From contig NC_092793.1 in NCBI RefSeq assembly GCF_918797505.1, positions 63,421,660 through 63,485,659 of the forward strand: DNA of 64,000 nucleotides. Reading direction: 5' to 3'. Under the pieces are notes generated by a model, which worked only from the letters and a program-made list of their open reading frames with translations, had not been told where the DNA came from and made no database searches. The position numbers and the translations under genes are program-made. Origin of the DNA: Bemisia tabaci. Its lineage: Eukaryota > Arthropoda > Insecta > Hemiptera > Aleyrodidae. Shown here piece after piece: positions 1-12,538 of this stretch (position 1 is its first letter; each line of letters starts with the position of its first letter).

Positions 1-869
1 GACTACAGATTAAACGTTGCCGAGCCCGTGTTTTTAAAGACGAAATTATTATCACGCCATTACCCTAATAAAGTATACTGTCAATTTGTGCTAACAGACA
101 CGAGCAAGTCACCGCGGCAGTAGTTCGTTGGCAGTTATTGCACGTGCAAAAACGGAGCTTGCACAATGAACCCTTGTGCACACGTTGTTGCTATCCTTCG
201 GCCATTTTTTTTGCGGAAGTCATAAGATCATCAGCAGCTTTTCTTGACGAATGCTCTCCATATTTAAAATCGGACGAACGACTTCCTCAAATTGAAGCAG
301 AAGCAGCAGAATCAGAGGGGGAACTGATATCGATGAACCAGAATTTTAATATGAGTAATAAAAGTTGATAAAATGATTATCATTTGCTGAATATTTGTAC
401 TTAATTTTACAGGTGCACTTAATATTTGGACGATTACTTTAGAAAATGACAGGAAGGAGTGCAAACATGCGCAAAGTCGCAGCCAATTGTCACTGCAGAG
501 GTGCCGGTAAGCTTAGGGCGCCAAGCATACAAGGTTCGCGCGTGACAAGCCAACTTTGAAAAATCATACCTAACTCTGGTCCAAATCGTTTTCCCGGTAT
601 GATCTTGGGCTTGTTTTAAAGCTTAGACGGTCTACTTTCATAAAAAAATAGTTTTGTAATTTTTCGTGCGTTCCCTTCAACGCTGCGGCTCAAAATGTAA
701 AAAATTGAAATTTTGAGGTACGGCAACGTGGCAACAATGGATGAAAATTTCAAACGGACCAATTTTGTGAATACCAGCTGAAATCTGATAATACTCTCTA
801 AATCTTGAGACCAAGATCATCTTTCTACAACAAACCGTTCACGAGAAAATCATACAGCCCGGCTATACG
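1..869. other. Unassigned sequence, no gene recognised
   Basis: I see no recognisable coding region or structured repeat here. A 76-residue open frame at 138-368 begins at TTG and has no recognisable domain; I do not call it a gene. Confidence 0.5.
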
Positions 870-955
870 AGGCGATAATAAATTGTACAGCTGGGCTATC
901 GTTCCTAGCGCTGGGCTATCGTTCCTAGCGCTGGGCTATACAGTTTATCGCCTGA
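870..955. repeat. Small 20-bp tandem repeat between short inverted arms
   Basis: A 20-bp unit beginning GCTGGGCTATCG is present about 2.5 times at 890-940. It is flanked by imperfect inverted arms at 870-890 and 936-955 (AGGCGATAA against TTATCGCCT). Related CAGC/GGCTAT words continue to about 1040. No function is inferred. Confidence 0.7.
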
Positions 956-2509
956 CTGTAGCCTTTTCCCCATCGGCTATGATTGGCTATAAAACATTGT
1001 ATATCCGGCTATAGAATCTATAGGTAACCTTACAGCCGGCTGTTGGTCCATATAGTATTTTGGGACACAGATCCTACTGCCGATTTTTACCAGGATCGAG
1101 GAGATTGTTTTTCAGAAAATTGTAGTTTTTCCGTGACGTTGCACTGATAGCACCCATACTCAAAAGCTTTCCACTCCCCAGTACTTGATGTTAAAGAAGA
1201 GCGTCGTATGAACCTTCCAAAGTTGCCAAATGGCTCTCGGTGGAAAATTTATTTTTGAGAAATTTTGTGAGAGGTTTGCCAAAGTCTTCCTTTTGTCTTA
1301 ACTCGCATTATGAGGAGACTCCATTAGAATCACGCTCACTCCGTACGAAGTTCCAATTCGAGACAATATATTTTAGGGACCTCGCACTGGTGTCCTCCTT
1401 GCAGTTTAAACGTTTTTGAAGTCATCGCTCAGATTCGCCTACAATGATGACTTAGGATCCACGAGTTGAGCAACTGGTTCAGGAGCCCTAGTCTGCTTCC
1501 CAGGAAGTCCCGTTTGAAAGTGCTCACCGTGACATTCATAGAGTCATCATTAGGCGAATCGTATTTGATTTTTTGCTTAGCACGTTGCTCATTAGTTACC
1601 ACATGGTGAAAAGGAGCGTTGACTTCCGAATAACGGACTACTATCCAAGGTGCAAATGTAAGCATTACGATACATGTCTCCCATAAAAATTTCTCGTAGA
1701 ACATGATTTGGGCAATAAAAAGTACTGAAAAAAGAGGAAAAAAAAAAAAAAAAAAAAAAAATTACGTTCTTCGATGCATGATTTCAAACCCCCCGATTGT
1801 GAAGATAAGTTTGAACTAGTTCAAACTAGTTACTTGAGTTAAGTCGCACGCTCGACGTTATACCATAACAGGCTTTGCAGTACGAAAATATGTACAATGG
1901 CAACATCATCTCGGCAATGCGGCTCAGCTGTTGGACGTTGTTTACACTGTAACACAGCTGCTGTGACAGCTAAGAGAGCAGTAAGTACGTGTCAAATTTT
2001 CGAAATCGAGTTTCCTTCAAAATTCGTTTAATCTCCCCTAGATAAAATCACTGAAATGGCTGAAAAAGCGAAACTTTATTACTCTTCATTTTCTGAAAAC
2101 GATACATATGAGAAAGCCGTAAGTACGCATAAAATGACGTAGTTTCAGACAAGACAGCAGTAAGTGACCATGGAAAGAGTAATTTCAAGTAAAGTGCAAC
2201 CCTCCACTGCCAATTTCTAACCTAAAAATGTGTTTGTTGTGTGTCCAAAACGCAACCGCGAAAGCATGTAAAAGATAGCACTTAAGTACGGCTGTATTTC
2301 CTTATAATAACCTAGCATGAAAATGAAAAATAGCCTTTTCATAAAATCGAAGTAAAATCGGTCAATTTTTAATAATCCAAACGATTTCCAGGAGTCTTTC
2401 GGGCGATTAATGGCAATTAGACAAAGAACGAAGGCTCCCTTAAATAAAATTGTCTGGTCAGAAGCTTCTAAGCTCGTTTTCTCAAAACTTCATTCTTGTA
2501 CTTAACGCT
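956..2509. other. Unassigned sequence with a poly(A) tract
   Basis: No gene recognised. A pure A run lies at about 1739-1762, and a short palindromic word (AACTAGTT) is repeated at 1810-1830. The sequence at 1688-1730 weakly resembles the dispersed foldback family seen at 29360-29925 (shared GTAGAACA and GATTTG words). Confidence 0.5.
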
Positions 2510-3230
2510 TTCTTCGCTATCTCGATAGACAGGGTGGGGAGGAAGAGTGCTTGTTTGAGAAGCCTGTCAAAACCGTTGTCATGCGCGGTTTCATTCAAGT
2601 AGACTGTGGGTTTTTCTTGTGAGCGGGAAATTCAAATTGCGACTAACAATTACTAAAAACGGTAATATCTTGATTGGGAGTCGATTTTTGTAATTTGTGT
2701 TGCGCTAATCGTGTTCTGCCTGAAATTTTGACGAAGAAACATTTACGAGGATGCTTAAATCAACGAACTAAACCTCTAGAATGGCCGCGAGATAGCAAAC
2801 CTGCGGTACGCGCAAGGGCCGGTTTTTGAAGGCAGGAGGGGGGTGGGAGCCCAAGTATAGCTAACCTCAATCTCCGTTTCTGCTGCGTCTTGCCCATAAG
2901 GATTACATGTGAAAATTTCAACCTATGTAAACTATCATTTTTTTTGAGGTTTGCTTTCAAAGTTCCTATTTTTTGAATTAAGAAAACCTTTGGAGGTGCG
3001 ATTATTATGCAATCTTTTCATTGCTATCACTTTATTCAACAATATTCGGCAAAATGTGGGCAGCGTCTGACATGGGTTTAGATGGCAGCCTGCTGTGTGA
3101 GCCCAAGTAAACCTAACCTATATCAACTTCAAAACGTTCCGGGTCTCTAACACTGGTCGGCCATTCTAGAGGTGTAGTTCGTTGGCTTAAATTCGTACCT
3201 TGTCTAGTTTTCCATTCGCATAATATATCA
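2510..3230 (-). repeat. Dispersed foldback-family repeat, copy 1 (interrupted)
   Basis: 2510-2760 and 3185-3230 match, in reverse complement, the repeat at 29360-29590. Shared landmarks are CCCGCTCACAAG, AGAACACGATT, GCGCAAC and CTAGACAAGG. The repeat is split by the hAT-like MITE at 2761-3184. Joining the flanks across the MITE gives the same order as the undisturbed copy near 29880-29910. Further relatives lie at 60953-61080 and weakly at 31170-31215. Confidence 0.75.
2761..3184. mobile_element. hAT-like MITE with 8-bp TSD
   Basis: A 424-bp non-coding element. Its ends are 26-27-bp TIRs with one mismatch, beginning CAACGAACTA and carrying CCTCTAGAATGGCCG. It is flanked by the perfect 8-bp direct repeat GCTTAAAT (2753-2760 and 3185-3192). 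An 8-bp TSD and a TIR starting CA fit the hAT superfamily. There is no transposase frame, so the element is non-autonomous. The paralogous repeat at about 29885 shows the unoccupied sequence. Confidence 0.85.
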
Positions 3231-3839
3231 AGAGGAAATTCGGCAATGTCTAACTATTGGTGAAACGTATTTTGCGCAGCATGGCTAAGTACCTACTTCG
3301 ATAGCTCCCTTCCGCTCGCCGAAATTGAGGGGAAGGTAATTTTCCACGGCATCGCTTAAGAGCATTTTTTAGGCAGTAACGTTGCGTCGCCTGAATTCCG
3401 CACTTACGCTCATCTAATGTTTTTAGCTTTTATTAGGTTAGTGTAGGTAGGTGTAGCGGAGCCGCGCGCCGAGTGGACGAGGGAGAAGAAACCTCCTTAC
3501 ATGGCTGAAATATTGAGTGCGAGCCGGTGGGGGTTGCGGTTGAGTCTGCCGAGCGGGAGGGAGGTGAGTGCTAGGAAGGCTGCTGTGTGCGCCATTGTCG
3601 GTTGTGTTACCGCGGCAAGTAGGGTCGGATCCTGGGAAATTTGGATAAATTTCCTATCCCGTGTTCGCTGAGCTCCACTCGTTTACTCCACCGCGCGCCA
3701 CGCCGTCCCATCCCGGCATTTAGCTTCTCTATTCCAATATCAATGGCTAATGAACAATACCGCCTACCTCGCAAACTGACAATTACACAGGACGAAGGAA
3801 AAACTATATACTTTTTGTCATATTGAAGTTATGTTTCTA
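3231..3839. other. Unassigned sequence, GC-richer in the middle
   Basis: No gene or repeat recognised. 3440-3720 is GC-richer than its surroundings. A short open frame at 3641-3826 does not resemble any protein I know. Confidence 0.45.
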
Positions 3840-4655
3840 CTACACTTAAATATGTCTCTAAGAGTAAAAACTACAATGTTACTCATCCACATATCTTCTT
3901 CTTCTATACTATAAGCTCCGCGAGCTCCTACATATGCACACCTGGTAACGCTTAGTTGCAGCGTTTTACCAGGCCGATTTTCGTGATTTTTGCGACTATC
4001 GACAGGCAAGTATCCCTAGATGAGCCCGTTTTATTCAGATTTTAAAAATATGAACCAGATGTCTTTATATTACGTGGTAATGTTGCAAATTCTCCCATCT
4101 AAACAATGTAAATTTTTATTTTTTGTCATAGTTCGTCTGAGCGTTCTACTGGGCCGATTTCCATGATTTTGCGGCTATTGATAGGTGATAGTCCCTAGAT
4201 GTATTCAAAATTTGAAAATAGGACCCAGGTTTTTTTAAATAAGAGTAGACCAGAGAGCTGCCAATGAAAAATGGCGGGAATTTCAAATTTAGCGGAAAAT
4301 TGAACTAACAATAAGCGAGAAATTTTAAATCTTGGTATGTGAGTGCGGTAAGTGAATTGAAGGTTTGCACCTTTGCTATAGACTATCCAAAAGCGACGAC
4401 ACGCTCCCTTCCGTCTCGTTTCAGTCTTGGCGTGAAGTTTGAAATAAATGCCGATTTTTCCATTCGATTCATGTTGGTCCAATCGCTCTTGGCCAGGAGG
4501 AGATTGGACAAATGAGAGTCGGTATGAAAATCTTTTCAATTTTTGGGGGGTTATTTTTTTGTCGAAGCGGGCCTATGAGCGAGCGCAAAGCGCCCTCTGG
4601 AGGTTGGGCCGCGTAGCGGTCAGAGGGCATGGCTTCCTAGTGACGTATACACATA
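3840..4655 (+). repeat. Dispersed ~0.8-kb repeat, copy 1
   Basis: Matches 58083-58870 in reverse complement along its length. Landmarks: GGCCGATTT with GACTATCGACAGG near 3970-4010, a diverged internal repeat of the same block at 4125-4200 (about 175 bp away), GGCGGGAATTTCAAATTT near 4275, and the GC-rich end at 4575-4635 where AAGCGCCCTC and GGCCGC words pair locally. The 114-residue minus-strand frame at 4195-4539 lies inside the repeat, and I regard it as incidental. Confidence 0.8.
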
Positions 4656-4830
4656 CCGGGTGTTTCTGAGCATCTGTCCACTATCTTTTCTCGGAATCGG
4701 CTGATAATGGAGCCTAAGGGCGAAAATTTTAGGGGTAAATCCTCTTTTTCTCGGAAACGGCTGGAAATGGAGCCTAGGGGCGAAAATTCTAGGGTTAAAG
4801 CAACCTCAAAGAATTCAATGTAAATATACT
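4656..4830 (+). repeat. TA-flanked MITE end fragment with a ~66-bp tandem duplication
   Basis: Begins TA then CCGGGTGTTTCTGA, the terminal style seen in several elements here (for example 32176). It contains two copies of a roughly 66-bp unit (TTCTCGGAA...CGGCTG...GGAGCCTA.GGGCGAAAA) at about 4686 and 4750. No matching right end was seen, so this is probably a truncated copy. Confidence 0.5.
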
Positions 4831-5270
4831 CATTCCCCCAAAATCTCATTTGGGAGGAAAGGGGGTGGAGTTGCGAGGGGTGCCCCCCGTTTCCCGCATA
4901 TTTCGAATAAGAAAGGGTATTTTTGACTTCGGATTTAAACTTTAAGGCCAAAAGTAAGAACTATATGTTCAATGCTTTTTCCCAAAACCTCCATGTTTTG
5001 GAGCCACGGGGCATTATGGTGCATTTTTTGAGCAAACAATCAAGCACAGGCGGCGTTAAAATTATCCGATTTTCAAAATCTACAAGCCTTTTAGGAAGAG
5101 GGATCAAAACCTTTTTATTTGTGTGCTTATGACCCCTGTTGATCTAAAATTATAGGGGCCACAACCCTCCGAAAATTTTGGGGCTTTGGAGGCAGTCCAG
5201 TCAACAGGGGTAAAGTAGAGAAAATTTCTAAGAAAACTTTCTGATATACTATAAATATATCAGATGTTAT
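4831..5270. other. Unassigned sequence, no gene recognised
   Basis: Nothing recognisable. Several short open frames lack start context and homology. Confidence 0.4.
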
Positions 5271-5356
5271 ACTGTATGTATTTTTGGTCGCTTTATCCGA
5301 ATTTCACATGTACACTGTATGTATTTTTGGTCGCCTTATCCGAATTTCACATTTGC
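5271..5356. repeat. 43-bp tandem duplication
   Basis: Two adjacent copies of a 43-bp unit beginning ACTGTATGTATTTTTGG, at 5271-5313 and 5314-5356, with about one substitution between them. A recent local duplication. Confidence 0.85.
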
Positions 5357-8333
5357 AAAAAGATCTGAGGTGAGCCAAAGCCGCCATCTTGAAAAAATGG
5401 CTGAAATTTGCGTTTTTCGTCCAAAAAACCGAAATAACTCGTATATTATGGAATTTAAGGCAAAAAAAGTTGTTTCACAATTAAAGTACATAAAATTTCC
5501 ATTAAAACGAGCCCAAGATGGTTAAAATCGGATGATAACAAATGCCGTTACAGCGTTGCTAAGTTTCACGCAAGTTTTGAAGTTACGCAATTTTCGCAAC
5601 TCTCCCTACGAAAAGAGAGCTTTCGTGGAGATTAATCATTAAATCGTAGATAAGTGAAAGTATGAATGATAAAAGGAGTGCAATTTTGAGTTCTTGAGTC
5701 TTGACTTTCAAGAACGGCAGTGGAGGGGGGGGGGGGGGGTCCGTGTGAGCGTACCTGCTGGGTCCTCCCCCGTCGTCATGGCCCGGGTGCGGCCGGTCGG
5801 CCTTCGTTCTCCGGGTTACTAGTTTTTCTGTCCTCCACAGGCGCCTTTATCGGAGGACGTAAACTTGATTTGCCTACAGGTGTATTCAGCTGAAAACAAC
5901 ATCAGCTGCCACCAAGCCGAAGAGACAGGCACTGCGAGCTTGTCTAAAATGTTCTTAGTGGATCAAACTTTTGAGTCCGTTAAGTTTACCCAGAGCATTT
6001 TGCGTTTCAAGCGAGAAATTTTCAAATTTTATTTTACCCCTTCCTCGGGGGCGTAAGGGCCAGAGAGACGGGTGGTGATCAAGTATCACCCAAAATGGGT
6101 CAGAACTGAGGACGGTGCGCTTGAAGTCACTTATCAACAACTTTTAATGTACATCAAAAATTCAAGTTGGAGGTTGTAGTGGGGTACTCTGACTTCTCTA
6201 ACTGAGAAATTAGCTCCTTCCTCAGAATCCTCTAAGGCAGCCGTTTAATGTCCGGGACGTGGCAACGGACACTGCAAATCTCGCTTTTGAATTTGATAGT
6301 CATCATGTACTTTCTTTTAATTCCGGCTCATCAGAGCAAAGTCATCGTATAATTTCTTTTAATCCCGTCCGGCTCATCAGAGCAGAGTGCGCTCGTATTA
6401 TTCTTTCTCTTAAACTTTTTCTCGTGTCTCCCGGGCGGTCCTCTCCCTTTTTTATATTTTTACATCTTTTTGAAGCAAGGGAACGGGATGCTTTGTCGCA
6501 TGTTCAATTACCCATGCTTACAGCGAAGGCAATGGTAGACCTAAGAGCACAGAGGATGACACGACCAGACTAAATGGCCGACTAGACTCGATACGCAATT
6601 TTTCCTCTTTGAAAAATTATTCAAGTATACTCCTGCCAAATTGAATGTAAATATATAAGTTATAACCCTTGAAATTTGAGAAAATAATAAAAGTCAGCTT
6701 ATGGCGGCCATCTTCGAAAATGATGACTCCAATAGCGGGTTGCTCGAGAGATCCAGCTTGGGTCCCGATTGATTTGCCTCCTAGGTACCTCAAACTACTT
6801 TTCTATTAAGCTTCATGCTGTTAGCCTATAATGCACTATCCTCGCCTTCAGCCACCCAACTATTAAAACCACCCGTTTTAACCAAAAGGATAGTTCCTTT
6901 TCCTGTGTGTCTTCTCTTTCTTTCGCTTTGTCTATCCATTTCAATAATCTGGCCCGCTGATATAGTAAGGCAGAGTGTGGTTAAATCCGTTAATCTGATG
7001 GATTTATACACATTAGTTTGAAGATCCCACTTATCCTTAAGAGAGAGGAATTTCACTTATGACGTGTGAAAGTTTTATTTTCAGTCACTTGGGCGAAAAG
7101 GAGGAGTCTCTAAACAGTCAGTCGCGCAAAAAATTAATGAAAAATACATGTGCCGGAGACCAGTTTTTAAGACTGTGCTTCACAGATTAATCGCAGGATG
7201 CGGGTGATTTTCGGGATTTATTAATTTAAAGCGATAATTATTTTCGCGAATTTTTGGAAATTATGCTGATGAAAGTCATAACAAATTCGAAATGTACGCA
7301 GCTGCCAGTTTTTATGAAATGAATTTCATACCTATATTTTATAAGCAAAGATCGGAGCTCAGAGCCCGCGCCTACGGCATCGTCGGTCGCCGCACACTTA
7401 AAAGTCTCAGTAACACTGGAAATAACCTTAAAAAGTGACCTCATTGGCGCTCTAGTGCTTTGCGAATCGATTGCACTCTATGATGGTCCCTGGTACGTCT
7501 GTAAACGACTCAATTAACCTCCCTGAATATCACATTTGAGCAGAGCACTAGGAAGAGGACGGGTGAGAAAGAGTGAGGAGTCGGGAGAGAAAAAATAAGC
7601 GCCACTGACAACGGGGGAAAATGCTATAAAAAGTGTGTGTGGCCCTGGCCCTGCTCGTGACAAACAATTCATTTTTGATGAGGGTTTTCCCACATGCTAA
7701 ACGATTCTGGCTGTTTTCCCGAATACCAACATGTGTGGTGTTCGTTAGATGAAATTGGGCGTTTCTGATGATCCGTCGTTTTTAGCATAGATTCTCTCCC
7801 TTTTTTCGAAAAAGATCCTCTCGAATGTTTTTCGAGGAGTCGTATTAACACAGAGGTTGTTTAAAAAGTAGTGAGACAAATGCTTTTTGTTCTAAGATAG
7901 CTAAGTTGAAGCTTCTTCTTGGTCTTCCTTGGAAGACAAGCCTGTCATTCTGATGAGACCAAGATCTACTCTCATACTTAATTGAAAAGTTAGAAAGTTG
8001 TGGAGTTTTCAAAAGCGCTCAGGCGCGTGACCATCAACGGCTTTTAACTTGTATTTTCGTTTACCGAAATAGGTCCCTAAAACTACTGTCCGATGCGATG
8101 CTACGCTTATAAAACGACTTGCCAAACTCCTTGACGACATTTTACCGAAGTAGTCATTTGAATAGGAGACCAAAGGATCCAAAAGGAGACTATCTCATAG
8201 CCTGATTGTCAGATCGCACCGTGAAAATCTGAAAAATTTGCGAGTGCGAGACAACCCTATGGCGCAGTTACCCCGACTCGCAGTTACTGAGTGATTTTTG
8301 TTCCGTTTCGTGCTACTTTTCGGTGTGCAACAT
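5357..8333. other. Long unassigned stretch
   Basis: No gene recognised. There is a 15-G run at 5725-5739. The words TTTCTTTTAAT and CCGGCTCATCAGAGCA occur twice at 6310-6395. The short open frames in this stretch have low-complexity or incidental character. I see no splice-bounded exon I can defend. Confidence 0.45.
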
Positions 8334-11300
8334 GTACACGGAGAAAAAAACTTCAGCGAGGGGAACTGAACTTCAGTTCACCGACCTGAAAACTACAGTT
8401 CATATGGATCACGAAAGTTTTCAGATCACGGAACTCACGTTCCGCAGTTTGGCGGGCTGAGGACTTCGGTTCGGCGGGCTGAGGATTTCGGTTCGGCGAA
8501 CTGGAGTCTTCAGGTCGGTGAACTGAACTTCAGTTCACTGAGCTGAAGTCATCAGTTCACCGAGCTGAAGTCCTCAGTTCACCGAACTAAGGTATCCTGA
8601 CGATGCTGTTGAGGCCCCGTGATATTGGGGGGGAGGAGGGAGGGGGGGGGGGCTAGGGTGCCCATTAATACATAATGTCGAGATATTTAATGAAAGGGGA
8701 GGGGGAGAGATGATTCCAAATTTCCCTCAATAGAGGAAAAGATCCTATGTACCCTCTGGAAGAGATGCAAAAATCCCCGTTGGTCCTGCTTAAGACCAAT
8801 AGGGATTTTTGCATCCCTCCCAGAGGGTACATGGGATATTGTCCTCTATTGAGGGGAATTTGGAATCATCTCTCCCCCCCCCCCTTTCATTAAATATCTC
8901 GACTTCATGTATTAATTTGCAATAATAAAGTCACATTGTTTATTTTAATATCTGAGAGAAATTTAAATGAAAAATGAAGAGACCTCCCTCGGTCACTATT
9001 TGAGGCTAAAAAAGACATTCGGACCTTCAAAAGCGGGGCTCTTGTGTCATAATTTTGAAAATATTTAATCAGACAGCACAGCAAATTTTAATCAAAATCG
9101 ATGCCATGAAGCCTAAAATTTAATTTGGAAAATGATCTGGTGTTAGGCATGAAAAACAGTACAGGGAGAGAAAAAGCTGGTTATTAATTTTTCCTAATTT
9201 TCCTTGAATTCATTTTTTTTTTAAATTCCCAAGTAACTTCAGTTCCTCCCAATTTTGAATCGCTGATCGGTCGTTGTAGGTGCATATGTTGAAGGCAAAT
9301 AGTCAAATCAGGCATTTGGTTGAATGCCTAGGCAAATGGTCAAATATTTTCACTTAGACTGAAATTCTGATTATTTTACTAACTGTAGACAAAATAATGC
9401 TCTGATCATGTGGGAAGGAATTCTCTGTAGAAATTTGCTTCATACAATGATAAATACCTGAGTTATTTCTAGTCCTGATTGCACATTTATCTCAAAATAC
9501 ACAGCATTTAATAAAATAAACTTATTTCACAATTTGGACAGCTGAAGAAATGTGAGGAGCATTTTTGAATAGGAAAGGCAATAACAGTCTGTACTTTAAT
9601 GGATTTTCACACTTTAAATATTGGAAATTCGAGAGGTCTCTGTGAAAACATAAGAAACCTCTCAGCATCTGAAAATTTGACTATCTGCCTTAGGCATTTG
9701 ATAAAATGCCTAATTTGACTATTTGCCTTTGACACTTACACATCTCTCTAAACAAGAATTAAGCACGATTGAAAAATAAAAAAAATACCTCATTAGGTCT
9801 AGGAGCAATGATTGGTTCATGCAAGGAACAGTATCTCTATTCAAGTCAGTGAGTAAACTTGCTTGAAGAGAACTGATTAAAGATCACTCTCATGAAATAC
9901 AAATTCTACATACACCATTTTAAAACTTAAGTATTAAGAAAGGTTTACAGAACTGCACAACTTATTATAATATCTAGTTCTTGTTAGAATATGAAGTTGG
10001 GTGGGCATAAGACATTCAATGTAGGTACGCTAAAACTAATTCTCTCTGCAAAGAGCACTAGAGTCGTTAATGAAATAAAATGTGAGAATATCCTGATCGG
10101 TCACAATTGCAGAGAACATGGATAGTGTTGAAGCGGAGAATAAAATAAAACACTGACTCACCAGACAATTTTTGCGATTGAATCAGAAGGTATGAAGTTT
10201 CTGCAGAGTTGGATGTGAATCTCTTGAGTACACTACACTTTCTGGTTTTTTTTTTTTCATTCGCCTTTCATTAAATAATAGATACACCACTGATTTTCAT
10301 TTCAAAAATTATAAGTTGAAAGTCCATATGTAGAGGTAACATGCATTTAAGCAACAACTCACTGTGCGCGCACCTGACAATAATTGCACAATCTTTAAGG
10401 TAAGAGCGTAAGCTTAAGCAGTGAGGCTGCAACTATTGGGTGAAATAGATGAATCAACACTGCTAAATTTTCAAACAAATACTGAGACTGCAAGATGCAA
10501 TCAGCTGAGTAATTTGTTTAAAAAGTCATACAGCTATCAATTACTCTTTAAGGAGGAAGATGTTTTGAGGTTATACCGATGGGCTCATGTATCTCTCTGA
10601 ATCAGACTCCTATTAAATTCAGGAGAGCAGGTTCATCAAACAAGAAAACTAACTGAAAAGAACAAAGGGGATTACTGAAAACTGTAGGTAGGTACCTGAG
10701 AAACATATGTACTTCAATTGTTAGACAAAATCATTTGAACGAGACAAGCTAGATCTGTGACGTTCGGTTACGTGAGAAAAGCACACTCTGTAGAACTGAT
10801 TCGGAAGAAGATAGTCTCCTTTTTGTATAGATACGTTAACATTCTCACTTCGTTACCATGGCTTTGGAAGAAATAGAAATCACAAATTACAACGAGTGCC
10901 GAACTTGATCCTGGAGGCACAAGGTTGATGAAACAAAGAGGTGCCTAAATGGACGTTCCTGAGTACTTAAAGTAACTGATAAGCTATGAGATACACAATT
11001 CAGAGTTTCAAATACAAAAACTCAGCACCGTTTTTTAATTATTCAGGGATATGAGAGTTGATTTGAGATAAAATGAAGCATTCGACACTGCACAAGCGTG
11101 GCTGATAACAAAGGAGGATCACAGAGATCAGAATTGATAGACGGTGCACATTTCTCACTCACCCAGCTCCAGCTGTCCAAATGTTGCCGGCTCGGACCAC
11201 ACGCGGCAAATTCAAATATCATTATACTTATATGCACTTGTGATTGAAATTATTCACTCCATTTCCACGATCGGATTCAAAGCCCACGCCATTCTCACTC

Positions 11301-11543
11301 TCAAAGCTCGCGACTGTTGACCGTTATTACCGTTACAAAACGAGGTTTGAGCCTATCCGGAGGTTTCGAATTTTAGCGTGGAGAACTGAATTCCTTCACC
11401 TTGTCGGAGAGAGGTCCGATTCCGGGCTTCAGTCTGGCGGCCTGATCCTTGCGGCCGGTGAACTGAACGTTCAGTTCCCATGCCTGAATTTGGAGCAACG
11501 AAACCCTTCCGTTCACCTACCCGAGGGATTTTTCTCCGTGTAC
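8334..11543. mobile_element. 3.2-kb non-coding DNA element with 15-bp TIRs
   Basis: The ends are a perfect 15-bp inverted repeat, GTACACGGAGAAAAA at 8334-8348 and its complement at 11529-11543. Inside each end are subterminal words that pair with each other (GAACTGAACTTCAGTTCACC on the left; GTGAACTGAACGTTCAGTTC on the right). AT-rich DNA with no transposase fills the middle, including two blocks with AGGCATTTG...AAATGCCT at 9300-9350 and 9680-9730. The internal part 10325-11345 recurs inverted at 31375-32175. I found no clear TSD. The superfamily is undetermined. Confidence 0.7.
8664..8915. repeat. 250-bp near-perfect hairpin inside the 8334-11543 element
   Basis: Arms of about 120 bp (8664-8785 and 8794-8915) pair almost throughout, ending in a TTGGTC...GACCAA tip with a loop of under 10 bp. 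It could be a separate foldback MITE nested in the larger element; the flank contains poly(G) that blurs the boundaries. Confidence 0.85.
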
Positions 11544-12208
11544 TTAGACACGTATATTGGGGGTCCAGGGGCACTCCACGTACCATTTTAAACAGCCTCC
11601 GTATATTCTCATGGTGATTTATCTTTTCATTTGCCCATTTTATAGTAATAGTTGTGATATGTCCTGAAGAAAGAACTTGCTGAGTACAAGAAGTAGGCCT
11701 ATCGGTTTTAGAAGTTCCATCAATTTTATTGACGATATGATGGAGTTTTTTAGGCAACGTGCGTTAAGTTCAGCATGAAGGTGATTTCTCACCACAGAGG
11801 AAAAAAGCTCACACACAAGCTTAATTTTCCCTCAAAGAGATACGCTGTTTGGCGCAACACTAGTAACAACCATTCAGGAAGGCAACTGCAGACGCGTTTG
11901 GACCTTGTTGGGCCAATCCTCAAGTGCAGCCAAAGACATTGAATCACGTAGACCGTGCGTTCGGCTCGGTTGAGTACTGGCGGAGCGAGGCAAGTCTCTC
12001 GGAGCCCCATGATGGGCGGGCGGGGAAGGGGAGAGAGCGTGTGTCCCAAGCACTCGAAGAGGCAATGGAGAATTAATGCCCGCGCTCGGTTTTTCACGAA
12101 TATCTCGTTTAGAGTCCATTTTCAGTCAAAATTCCTAAGAAGAAAAGTTACAGAACACAATTTTACACCCGATTAGCATTATTTCATTTTTCCGAACTAA
12201 TTATTAAC

Positions 12209-12538
12209 CAGAGAGTATGGAAGGTTAGAGGCCCGACTGGATAGGGAAGAATTGAAACAGAAGTTGGAGCCGTGAGCAAGCAGTTGCGTACGTTGGCGCG
12301 AGAGTGCGCGGCGATCGGAATCCCATACCACTGCGCTGATTGGCTAAGCGAGAGTTGCGGACGGACGATGTATAAAATATTGCCTACGTGGAGGTAGTCC
12401 GGCAGCAACATACCCGCCGCTAGTCACTGGAAAACAATAGAAAATAGTAGTTGCGTACGTCGCCAGCGAGCGCGCTGCGAGCGCTTCTGTTTCAATTACT
12501 TAGCATTGAGTCGGGCCTCTAACCTTCCATACTCTCTG
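12209..12538. mobile_element. hAT-like MITE, 330 bp, 8-bp TSD TTATTAAC
   Basis: The TIRs begin CAGAGAGTATGG and stay paired for about 30 bp through GGTTAGAGGCCCGACT. It is flanked by the perfect 8-bp repeat TTATTAAC at 12201-12208 and 12539-12546. A 5'-CAG terminus with an 8-bp TSD is typical of hAT. No coding capacity. Confidence 0.85.

Noticed and set aside
4195..4539. 114-residue minus-strand ORF in the 3840-4655 repeat
   Set aside because: The partner repeat at 58083-58870 does not preserve the frame by eye, so I treat it as non-coding.
11353..11757. 134-residue minus-strand ORF
   Set aside because: It crosses the TIR boundary of the 8334-11543 element and shows no domain; the overlapping plus-strand frame is equally long.
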